From Faucicola sp041855445 (lineage in GTDB: Bacteria > Pseudomonadota > Gammaproteobacteria > Pseudomonadales > Moraxellaceae), in contig JBHAEG010000007.1 in assembly GCA_041855445.1 (NCBI GenBank), positions 72,997 to 136,996 of the forward strand: a stretch of DNA of 64,000 nt. Reading direction: 5' to 3'. Positions within the stretch are counted from its first letter, which is position 1. Every line of letters starts with the position of its first letter. The position numbers and the translations under genes are program-made. The notes below the pieces were generated by a model. That model had not been told where the DNA came from and made no database searches. It saw nothing but the letters and a program-made list of their open reading frames with translations. Of this stretch, positions 25,922-33,274 are shown in pieces.

Positions 25922-27073
25922 TTAAGCTTGGCAACCTACCAACCATAACGCATTTTTACTTTGTTTGGTGAGTTGCGGTGTAGATAATGGCGTATGATTA
26001 ATATTAGTTGTTAAATCTGTTAAATTCAAGCCTGCACTGGTGACTAATGCCGATAATAGTTGATATTTTACCGCATAATTCATATTTTGAGCATGTTCAT
26101 GAACTAAACTTGACGTGACCATACCCACTACTTCACCCGTTGGCAATAATAAAGGGCTACCACTTGAACCAGGCTGAATAGGGGCGGTAAATTGTAAATA
26201 ACGGATATCATTACCCGAACCTCGTAAACCTGCAATATTACCTTGAGTGACTTGTAATTGACTGCTAAAACCTGTTAGCGGAAAACCTAATGTTGTGATA
26301 TTTTCTCCTAATAAATCATAGCCTGTTTCTCGTAATGGCAAAAAGCTTGGCAAAGGTTGATTTACTTTTAGCAATGCCGAGTCACTACCTTCATCAGTTA
26401 TCACAACTTGAGCTTGTAAATTTGTATAACCTTGTTGATGTAAACCTATCAAATTTGCACCTTCAACCACATGACGGCATGTCAATAGATGATAATTGTC
26501 TATCGCAAATGCTGTTCCTGTCCAAGTGTCGCCTGTTTGTGGTCGCTGTGGTTGTGGTAATTGATTGGTAGGCGGGCGGGCATCAAGGCTAATTTGTAAA
26601 CGCTCACCCAGACTAGCTAAACTTTGTGTTGAACTTTCTGCTAAGGCACGGCATTTATATTGCCCATTGCGTTGATAAATTTCTAAAATAATGCTGGCTT
26701 TCACATGACGTTCTGGGGTAGAAAATTGATAATGAATTTCGCCTTGATTGATAGTGACTGAAATATGATTAACCTCAACAGCAGGTAAATTCATATTTAC
26801 ATGATAATAACTATAAATAATTAATTGTAAAAATTTTGCTTGATACTGCTGAAAAACTTTATCTAAATCTAATTGCCAAGTCGTGTCTGCAGATAAAGTT
26901 GCCCAATCCTTAGTCTCATGTAGATAAGCAGGACTTGTGACAACCTGACGTTGTTCACCTAATGGCAACCACAACGCCCCAATTTGTTGTCCAAAATTTA
27001 ACTGACTATGTAATTTTACTTGGCAATTTGAACGAGACAATGTCGTATTTGCTCCTAAAACTAGTGTGGTCAT
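25922..27073 (-). CDS. TerD-like domain fused to trypsin-like serine protease
   Basis: A 383-residue two-domain protein. Residues 1-165 resemble the TerD/TerA beta-sandwich family: an opening LVLGANTTLS, and a closing block YKCRALAESSTQSLASLGERL like the end of TerD domains. The acidic metal loop is not obvious, so this copy may be degenerate. After a Pro/Gln linker (165-182) follows a trypsin/HtrA-type protease domain with the full triad: H201 (LTCRHVVEG), D231 (GSDSALL) and S304 (PGSSGSPLL). There is no signal peptide or PDZ domain, so a cytoplasmic protease is likely. First gene of Ter operon A, with a good promoter candidate and a tandem repeat just upstream. Confidence 0.86.
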   Translation of the reverse strand: MTTLVLGANTTLSRSNCQVKLHSQLNFGQQIGALWLPLGEQRQVVTSPAYLHETKDWATLSADTTWQLDLDKVFQQYQAKFLQLIIYSYYHVNMNLPAVEVNHISVTINQGEIHYQFSTPERHVKASIILEIYQRNGQYKCRALAESSTQSLASLGERLQISLDARPPTNQLPQPQRPQTGDTWTGTAFAIDNYHLLTCRHVVEGANLIGLHQQGYTNLQAQVVITDEGSDSALLKVNQPLPSFLPLRETGYDLLGENITTLGFPLTGFSSQLQVTQGNIAGLRGSGNDIRYLQFTAPIQPGSSGSPLLLPTGEVVGMVTSSLVHEHAQNMNYAVKYQLLSALVTSAGLNLTDLTTNINHTPLSTPQLTKQSKNALWLVGCQA

Positions 27074-27099
27074 GATTTTAATCCTTTGTATTTGCCATC

Positions 27100-27125
27100 T
27101 TTGTAGTAAAAATTTGTAGTAAAAA
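27100..27125. repeat. tandem 13-bp direct repeat at the predicted 5' end of Ter operon A
   Basis: TTTGTAGTAAAAA occurs twice head to tail (27100-27112 and 27113-27125). It lies between the predicted -10 box and the start codon of the TerD-protease gene, over the expected transcript start. The position suits a repressor site, or it may be a simple recent duplication. Confidence 0.55.
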
Positions 27126-27127
27126 TA

Positions 27128-27156
27128 AATCTAATGATTTTATGTTAAATTGTAAA
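27128..27156 (-). promoter_or_regulatory. candidate sigma-70 promoter of Ter operon A
   Basis: On the minus strand, TTTACA (27156-27151) is followed after exactly 17 bases by TAGATT (27133-27128). They match 5/6 and 4/6 of the consensus boxes. The start codon is 55 bp downstream of the -10 box. The prediction is from sequence only. Confidence 0.45.
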
Positions 27157-27306
27157 GATATAAGATTTAGTGTACCTCCTTTACTGACTAAACTCCATTT
27201 CGTTAATAACCTACACAAATTGACCAAATGCCTGATAAAAACCGCTAATACTAACCAATAAATCCATAAATATTTGATTGTATAATGTCATCATATTATT
27301 ACCAAA

Positions 27307-29340
27307 TTAAAAACTTGATTTTAATAAATTATCAATACTTGCTAAATAATCATCAGCTGTTTTTCTAGGCTGATTGGTTTTATTAGATTTTTTCAGACTA
27401 GGTGCATCTAGTAACTCTTCAGGCAATTCATCTAAAAAACGACTTGGCGTGGTGGTATGTATTTGTCCCCCTGAACGGCGTTGTTTAGCAAAAGTTAATG
27501 TTAATTCTTGCTTGGCTCGAGTAATGCCAACATACATCAATCGCCGTTCCTCTTCGATAGTTTCTGCCTGTAATGAATTTCGATGCGGTAATAAATCCTC
27601 TTCCAGCCCTATCATATACACATAATTAAATTCAAGCCCTTTCGCGGCATGTAATGTCATCAAATTGACTTTATTGGTGTTTTGCTCTTCTTGTTGTTGC
27701 TCTAACATATCTAATAAAACTAACTTACGAATGACAGCATCAATTGTACGTTCATCATCATCTTCTGCCCGATTAATCAGACTTTGAATACTTGCGTATA
27801 ACATTTCAATATTATCTAAACGTACCTTTTCTTGTTGAGGATTTTTTGCTTCTGCTCGTATCAAATCAATATAACCTGTTTCATCAATCATTTGTTTAAC
27901 AATAGGCACAGGGTCAGAGTGTTGATATAACTCTTGGGTATAATGTTCAATAAAATCAGCAAAACTTTTTAACTCACCAGATATTTTTTTTGGCAATACA
28001 TGGGGTAGGCCACTATGCCCACACGCTACCAATAATGACATTTGATACTCTTGAGCAAATAATCCTAATTTTTCTAAACTGGCTGAGCCAATACCTCGTT
28101 TTGGTGTATTAATAATACGCAAAAATGCGTTATCATCATCAGGATTTAAAATAACTCGCAAATAACTCATCACATCTTTGATTTCACTACGAGCAAAAAA
28201 TGATGTTCCCCCTGACAATTTGTAAGGAATTTGTAACTGACGTAATTGTGCCTCAAGCATACGAGCTTGAAAATTACTACGATATAACACCGCATAATCT
28301 TGCCACTCATTGCCATTGCGTAACTTATGGGTGATAATTTCCTTGGCGACCCGTTCTGCCTCATCATCATCATTATTACATTGAATAACTCGAATTAACT
28401 CGCCACGACCTTTATCCGACCAAAGTTTTTTTTCAAATAAATGCTCATTATTGGTAATGACCGCATTGGCGGCCTGTAAAATATGATTGGTCGAACGATA
28501 ATTTTGTTCAAGTTTAATGACGGTCAATTTAGGAAAATCCTGCTGTAATAACGCCATATTTTCAGGTTTTGCCCCACGCCATGCGTAAATTGATTGGTCA
28601 TCATCACCCACCACAGTAAAACGAGCCTGCACCCCAACTAATAATTTAATCAATTCATATTGAGCGGTGTTAGTATCTTGATACTCATCAACTAACAAAT
28701 ATCGAATACGATTTTGCCATTTTTCTCGTAATTGAGCATTCTCTTGCAAAATTTTAGTCGGTAATACAATCAAATCATCAAAATCTACGGCATTATATGC
28801 CCGTAAGTTTCGTTCATATAATGCATATAACGTTGCAAATAATAAATCTTCAGGGTCATCGAGCGTTTCAGGGGCTTGTTCTGGAGAAATTAAATCATTT
28901 TTCCAATCAGAAATCATTTTTATTGCTTTGGCAACTAAATCACGACTTTCGGCACCACTCATATTATCACGTATCATTAAATCCATTAATAAACGTTTAC
29001 TATCATCGCTATCCATGATAGAAAAGTTACCTTTTAATGGCGTATGTAACAACTCATAACGTAAAAACTGTAAGCCAAATTGATGAAAGGTGGAAACTGT
29101 TAAACCTTTGGTTTTTTCGCTAGGTAATAATTTTTGTACACGGGCTTTCATCTCTCGAGAGGCTTTATTTGTAAATGTCACTGCAGTAATATAACGGGCT
29201 GGAATTTGACAATATTCAATTAAATAAGCAATTTTACGAGTAATGACTGAGGTTTTACCAGAACCTGCACCTGCCAAAACGAGCAAAGGTCCAGAAGTAT
29301 GTTGCATGGCTTGTTGTTGGCGAGGGTTTAACTGACTCAT
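27307..29340 (-). CDS. rep: ATP-dependent DNA helicase Rep
   Basis: A superfamily 1A 3'-5' helicase that clears proteins ahead of the replication fork. At 677 residues it matches E. coli Rep (673). Motifs: MSQLNPRQQQAM (Q motif), Walker A AGAGSGKT, AVTFTNKAS, LLVDEYQDTN (Walker B), VVGDDDQSIYAWRGA, LEQNYRST, LMTLHAAKGLEF and YVGITRAKQEL. The VNLMTLHAAKGLEF and TGYIDLIR contexts favour Rep over UvrD. It is separated from the Ter operon by 233 bp and probably has no link to it. Confidence 0.95.
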   Translation of the reverse strand: MSQLNPRQQQAMQHTSGPLLVLAGAGSGKTSVITRKIAYLIEYCQIPARYITAVTFTNKASREMKARVQKLLPSEKTKGLTVSTFHQFGLQFLRYELLHTPLKGNFSIMDSDDSKRLLMDLMIRDNMSGAESRDLVAKAIKMISDWKNDLISPEQAPETLDDPEDLLFATLYALYERNLRAYNAVDFDDLIVLPTKILQENAQLREKWQNRIRYLLVDEYQDTNTAQYELIKLLVGVQARFTVVGDDDQSIYAWRGAKPENMALLQQDFPKLTVIKLEQNYRSTNHILQAANAVITNNEHLFEKKLWSDKGRGELIRVIQCNNDDDEAERVAKEIITHKLRNGNEWQDYAVLYRSNFQARMLEAQLRQLQIPYKLSGGTSFFARSEIKDVMSYLRVILNPDDDNAFLRIINTPKRGIGSASLEKLGLFAQEYQMSLLVACGHSGLPHVLPKKISGELKSFADFIEHYTQELYQHSDPVPIVKQMIDETGYIDLIRAEAKNPQQEKVRLDNIEMLYASIQSLINRAEDDDERTIDAVIRKLVLLDMLEQQQEEQNTNKVNLMTLHAAKGLEFNYVYMIGLEEDLLPHRNSLQAETIEEERRLMYVGITRAKQELTLTFAKQRRSGGQIHTTTPSRFLDELPEELLDAPSLKKSNKTNQPRKTADDYLASIDNLLKSSF

Positions 29341-29410
29341 AAACTATCCAAACTGACTAAAAATTAAATCAACATTATAACCATAGCTGAAAACACACGC
29401 AAAAAAATAA

Positions 29411-29432
29411 CCCTAACGCATTAACGTTAGGG
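29411..29432 (-). terminator. hairpin terminator after the small membrane protein gene
   Basis: CCCTAACG (29411-29418) pairs with CGTTAGGG (29425-29432). On the minus strand the stem is followed by TTATTTTTTT. It ends the transcript of the 65-residue protein before rep. Confidence 0.85.
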
Positions 29433-29504
29433 CTTTGCAAAAGTAGAAAAATAATAAAAATAAATCAGCTTAAAATAAATAATCAGTTTTATACTTATAA
29501 CAAA

Positions 29505-29702
29505 TTAAGGATTTTTTTGGTTATTAAAAGTATTAACTACATCATCTGTTGGGCTTAGTACCGTTGTTTGTGTTTCAGTCTGAGCATTTGCATTATCAGT
29601 GCTAGAAATTTCTCCTGCCATTTTAAAACTCAACGCCAAAAATAATATCATGGTAATCGCAAGTGATAAATTCTTGATGGGGCTGGTCTGACTGTGGTTC
29701 AT
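29505..29702 (-). CDS. small single-span membrane protein, unknown function (65 aa)
   Basis: A 65-residue protein from ATG 29702, which has AAGGAG six bases upstream; the longer frame that begins 120 bases earlier lacks such a site. It has a short polar N-terminus (MNHSQTSPIKN), one hydrophobic segment (LSLAITMILFLALSFKMAG, about 12-30), and a Thr/Gln/Asp-rich tail. It is either an inner-membrane anchored protein with the tail outside or a secreted peptide with an uncleaved signal. I do not recognise the family. It has its own terminator and so appears to be a monocistronic gene. Confidence 0.65.
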   Translation of the reverse strand: MNHSQTSPIKNLSLAITMILFLALSFKMAGEISSTDNANAQTETQTTVLSPTDDVVNTFNNQKNP

Positions 29703-30050
29703 GGTTATCTCCTTATAATTAGCTATAGAACAGCCATTTTTGTTTTCAGGGTCTTGGTGAGAGATTACCTTTAACCTCTTGATTATATATAAAATTTTAT
29801 TGTTATTCTTGATTTTTAACATAAAAGTTATACAAGGTATAAAAAAGTAGATAAAAGGTAATAAAAAATCAACAAAATTCTTTTAATTTAATAGTTTTAT
29901 TTAAGTATCTAATAAATAAAAATTATTATAATAAAATCAAATTTTTCAATAGTGTATATGTAAAAAATATAACTTACATTTGTCATTATTTATCTGTAAG
30001 TTATATTTATTGACTGTTAGTTTAATAACTATTTAAATTTAGTGAATATT
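29703..30050. other. AT-rich intergenic region between hemB and the small membrane protein gene
   Basis: 348 bp with very low GC. It contains the hemB terminator (29966-30007) and must hold the promoter of the 65-residue protein. No open frame of interest, RNA gene or repeat is seen apart from these. Confidence 0.6.
29966..30007 (-). terminator. rho-independent terminator of hemB
   Basis: AATATAACTTACA (29966-29978) is perfectly inverted at 29995-30007 around a 16-base loop. On the minus strand the stem runs into TTTTTT. It lies 44 bp after the hemB stop. Confidence 0.85.
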
Positions 30051-31058
30051 TTAATTGTTTTGTAACTGTTTGGCAACAGCCATTGCAAAATAAGTCAAAA
30101 TACCATCTGCCCCCGCTCGGCGAATTCCTAATAAACTTTCTAAAATAACAGCCTCAGATAACCAGCCATGTTGAATAGCAGCCATATGCATGGCATACTC
30201 CCCAGAAACTTGATAGGCAAAAGTTGGCACACCAAATGTGTCTTTAACTTCTCGAACTAAGTCTAAATAAGGTTGGGCTGGTTTAATCATGACCATATCT
30301 GCACCTTCTTGAATATCGAGGGCGACTTCATGTAATGCTTCAGCACGGTTAGCAAAATCCATTTGATATTGTTTTTTATGCCCACCTTTTAGATTACCTG
30401 CACTACCAACCGCATCACGAAACGGCCCATAATAGGCAGAGGCATATTTAGCAGAGTAAGCCATAATTGCAGTATTGACAAAGTTTTCACTGTCTAACCC
30501 CTGCCGAATGGCACCAATTCGTCCGTCCATCATATCACTAGGCGAAATAATATCTGCTCCAGCTCGGGCATGGCTAAGGGCTTGTTTAACTAACACCTCA
30601 ACGGTTGCATCATTCGTGACATAACCTGTTTCATCAAGTAAGCCGTCTTGTCCATGACTGGTATATGGGTCAAGTGCAACGTCTGTCATCACTACCATAT
30701 CAGGAATTGCATCTTTAATGGCTTTAATAGTTGTGCAGGCAAGCCCATTTGCATCATAGGCGTTTTCAGCAGTCGCTGTTTTTTGGTTAGGGTCAATGAC
30801 AGGGAAAATATCAATCGTTTTTACCCCAAGACTGTATAATTGTTTACAGTAATCAATTAATAAATCCACACTTAAACGCTCAATATTAGGCATACTAGGG
30901 ATAGATTGACGTTGATTTTTTCCCTCAAGTACAAATACGGGGGCGATTAAATGTTTTGGTTGAATATCCGTTTCTTGCACCATATCACGAATATGGTCAT
31001 TAAAACGCATTCGGCGTAAACGGGTCGTTGGAAAAGAACGGTTAAAAAAATAGCTCAT
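30051..31058 (-). CDS. hemB: delta-aminolevulinic acid dehydratase (porphobilinogen synthase), Mg-type
   Basis: Condenses two aminolevulinate molecules to porphobilinogen in haem synthesis. From the ATG at 31058 (GGAG eight bases upstream) the protein is 335 residues. The two Schiff-base lysines are K204 (YSAKYAS) and K259 (MVMIKPAQPY), matching the positions in the Pseudomonas enzyme. In the metal site region (about 126-140) the sequence is TDVALDPYTSHGQDG, with Asp/Thr in place of the three zinc cysteines of the E. coli type, so it should be a magnesium-dependent enzyme. It is divergent from the thioesterase gene and monocistronic, with a clear terminator. Confidence 0.95.
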   Translation of the reverse strand: MSYFFNRSFPTTRLRRMRFNDHIRDMVQETDIQPKHLIAPVFVLEGKNQRQSIPSMPNIERLSVDLLIDYCKQLYSLGVKTIDIFPVIDPNQKTATAENAYDANGLACTTIKAIKDAIPDMVVMTDVALDPYTSHGQDGLLDETGYVTNDATVEVLVKQALSHARAGADIISPSDMMDGRIGAIRQGLDSENFVNTAIMAYSAKYASAYYGPFRDAVGSAGNLKGGHKKQYQMDFANRAEALHEVALDIQEGADMVMIKPAQPYLDLVREVKDTFGVPTFAYQVSGEYAMHMAAIQHGWLSEAVILESLLGIRRAGADGILTYFAMAVAKQLQNN

Positions 31059-31075
31059 GGATAAGACTCCGTAAA

Positions 31076-31090
31076 TCATTTTTAAAATGA
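31076..31090. promoter_or_regulatory. palindrome between hemB and the thioesterase gene
   Basis: TCATTTT and AAAATGA flank a single T, in the 87-bp space between the two divergent start codons. It may be a shared operator. It is short and AT-rich, so it could be chance. Confidence 0.25.
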
Positions 31091-31145
31091 CGGTTTTTTG
31101 CTAGAATATATCGCTATTTTAACACAGGACACCGCAGGTAACGTT

Positions 31146-31730
31146 ATGGAACAGCAACTTTCTGGTAAAGATAATGCAAAAGCCACTGCCAATGATGAGC
31201 ATTCGGATTTAGTGAACGAAACATTGTTAAATTCATCGCAAACGGATAATTTGGCGGAAATAGCAGATGGATTTGTTTCAAAAAAACCAAGTTTAGAGGA
31301 AATCGCTGAACGCTTAGTCGAAGTGTTTAATCGTAGCCCATATATTGCCCATAGTGGCATGACTTTTTATTATGAAAATGGCGAAATGGTAGGGAAAATC
31401 CAGTTAAACCAAAATTTGATTGGTAATGTCGCCTTTCAAATCTTGCATGGTGGCGTAGCTGCAACTATTCTTGATAGCATTGGTGGACTGGTTGGCATGT
31501 TTGAAATTTATCGGCGAAATCAAGGGACTTTTGACGAACAAACAAGAAAAGTTAGTCGTTTAGCAACCGTAGATTTACGTATTGATTATTTAGCACCAGG
31601 TAGAGGTAAAGAATTTATTGCGACTGCCGAAGTCATTCGTATGGGAAGAAAAGGGCATACTGCCAGAATGTTATTGACTAATCAAGAAGGTAAACCAATC
31701 GCAGTAGGTATCGCCAGTTATGCGTTTTAG
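31146..31730 (+). CDS. hotdog-fold thioesterase family protein
   Basis: A 194-residue protein. The N-terminal 60 residues are polar and Asn/Asp/Glu-rich, and the rest is a hotdog thioesterase domain of the PaaI/YigI type. The catalytic helix motif is HGGVAATILDSIGG (around residue 98), followed by ATVDLRIDYLAPGRGKEF and a last strand IAVGIASYAF. Such enzymes cleave acyl-CoA or acyl-carrier thioesters; the substrate is not predictable here. I chose the ATG at 31146 (MEQQLSG, with GCAGG upstream) because the longer frame from 31098 would overlap the probable promoter. Confidence 0.85.
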   Translation: MEQQLSGKDNAKATANDEHSDLVNETLLNSSQTDNLAEIADGFVSKKPSLEEIAERLVEVFNRSPYIAHSGMTFYYENGEMVGKIQLNQNLIGNVAFQILHGGVAATILDSIGGLVGMFEIYRRNQGTFDEQTRKVSRLATVDLRIDYLAPGRGKEFIATAEVIRMGRKGHTARMLLTNQEGKPIAVGIASYAF

Positions 31731-31754
31731 TAGCTATTAAGCACAAACAAAAAA

Positions 31755-31775
31755 CCCATACGAAATATGTATGGG
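31755..31775. terminator. terminator between the thioesterase gene and the efflux operon
   Basis: CCCATAC (31755-31761) pairs with GTATGGG (31769-31775). On the minus strand TTTTTTG follows the stem, so it serves the efflux operon. On the plus strand the following run is weaker. Confidence 0.8.
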
Positions 31776-31786
31776 CTTATTGTTGT

Positions 31787-33259
31787 TTAGTTGGTTGATG
31801 GGCTGGCAGGTTCTAACGGAATTTTATTATTCACTCCCCCGCCTAGTACTTTATATAACTCAATTTGAGTAATCAGCTCTTGTTGTCTGATACTTAAAAT
31901 ACTTTGTTCATTGTTAAAAATTGAACGTTGGGCATCAAGTACACCTAAATAATTATCCAATCCTGCATTAAAACGTGTTTCAGCAATATTTAGATTTTTT
32001 TGATTAGCAACCAACATTTTACTATAAGCCGTTTGTTGCTCTTTAAGTCTAGCTCGTGAGGCAAGCACATCTGCCACCTCTTTAAAAGCGGTTTGAATGA
32101 CTTGTTCATAACTGTTCAATGCTTGTTTTTGAGCGATGGTCGCAACTTCATAATTCATCTTACGAGTGCCACCATCAAAAATGGGCAAACTCACTAATGG
32201 ACTAATTTCCCAAGAAAACGCCCCTGTTTTAAACAAATTTGATAAGCTGGTACTACTTGCCCCGACCTTGGTTGATAAACTGATATTGGGATAAAAAGTC
32301 GCTCGAACTGCTTCAATATTTGCTCCTGCTGATTTGATGTTATATTCTGCCTGACGAATATCAGGGCGATATCGTAACAGTTCACTCGGCAAACCTGCAT
32401 TAAAAATTTTATTACTTGTAATCGAGGCAATGCCCGCAGGTGGTAATAAATGTTTATCAACAGGTACACCCACTAAATATCGTAACGCATTTTGATTTTT
32501 TAACAATTCTGTTTCAGCAGTAGCAATCGCAATTTTAGCACTTTCAACAGCTGATTGGGCTTGTACACTGGTTAGCTCTGAGTCTAATCCTGCTAAAAAA
32601 CGTTTTCGGTTTAATTCAAGCGAAGCTTCACGAGATTTTAACGTTTGTTGTGCCAAATGTAACTGAGCTAAATTATAACTATAAGCAACATAACTTTGAG
32701 CAATGTTACTAATTAAGCTAATTTCTGCCGAGTCTTTTGTCGTGGTAGTTGCTAAAAAATCCTGTAAAGCCGCTTCTTTTTGACTGGCAATTTTTCCCCA
32801 AAAGTCAAACTCATATGACGCTAAAGCCAAACCAACGCTATATTTAGCCCCAGAATTTCCTTGAAAATCACCACTACGAGAAGCACTGGTGCTAGCATTA
32901 ATTTTGGGTATATCCGTAATTTCTGTGATTTGATATTGAGCTTGGGCTTGGCGAATTGCCAAAACTGTTGCCTCAACACCTTTGTTATTTTCCAAAGCTA
33001 AGCGAATAAGCTCTTTTAGACGATGGTCACTATAAAAATCTTGCCATCGCTGACTGGCAATACTTGGTAAATTAGGATTACTTACTACACCATCATCATG
33101 TACTTGATAAGGGCTTTCTATTGGTAAATTTGGCTGAGCAACCAGCGGTTCAGTTTGTTTTTTTGGAATACTTTGACAAGCCGATAAACTGGCAAGGGTG
33201 GCGATTAATATCGCCACCTGAAATTTATTTGGAACTACTTGGGATAAAACGGGTATCAT
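31787..33259 (-). CDS. RND efflux outer-membrane factor lipoprotein (NodT/OprM family)
   Basis: The outer-membrane channel of a tripartite multidrug efflux pump. The 490-residue protein has a lipoprotein signal with lipobox LSAC (Cys28). The TolC-fold repeats include PNLPSIASQRWQDFYSD, VEATVLAIRQAQAQYQI, LVGVPVDKHLLP, ELLRYRPDIRQAEYNIKSAGANIEAVRATFYPNISL (split here by description: RPDIRQAE then FYPNISL) and RFNAGLDNYLGVLDAQRS. It is the third gene of the operon, 15 bp after the RND permease gene. It is most like OprM/AdeK/MtrE-type proteins; assignment to one named pump needs comparison. Confidence 0.92.
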   Translation of the reverse strand: MIPVLSQVVPNKFQVAILIATLASLSACQSIPKKQTEPLVAQPNLPIESPYQVHDDGVVSNPNLPSIASQRWQDFYSDHRLKELIRLALENNKGVEATVLAIRQAQAQYQITEITDIPKINASTSASRSGDFQGNSGAKYSVGLALASYEFDFWGKIASQKEAALQDFLATTTTKDSAEISLISNIAQSYVAYSYNLAQLHLAQQTLKSREASLELNRKRFLAGLDSELTSVQAQSAVESAKIAIATAETELLKNQNALRYLVGVPVDKHLLPPAGIASITSNKIFNAGLPSELLRYRPDIRQAEYNIKSAGANIEAVRATFYPNISLSTKVGASSTSLSNLFKTGAFSWEISPLVSLPIFDGGTRKMNYEVATIAQKQALNSYEQVIQTAFKEVADVLASRARLKEQQTAYSKMLVANQKNLNIAETRFNAGLDNYLGVLDAQRSIFNNEQSILSIRQQELITQIELYKVLGGGVNNKIPLEPASPSTN

Positions 33260-33274
33260 AAATAATCTCCAAGG

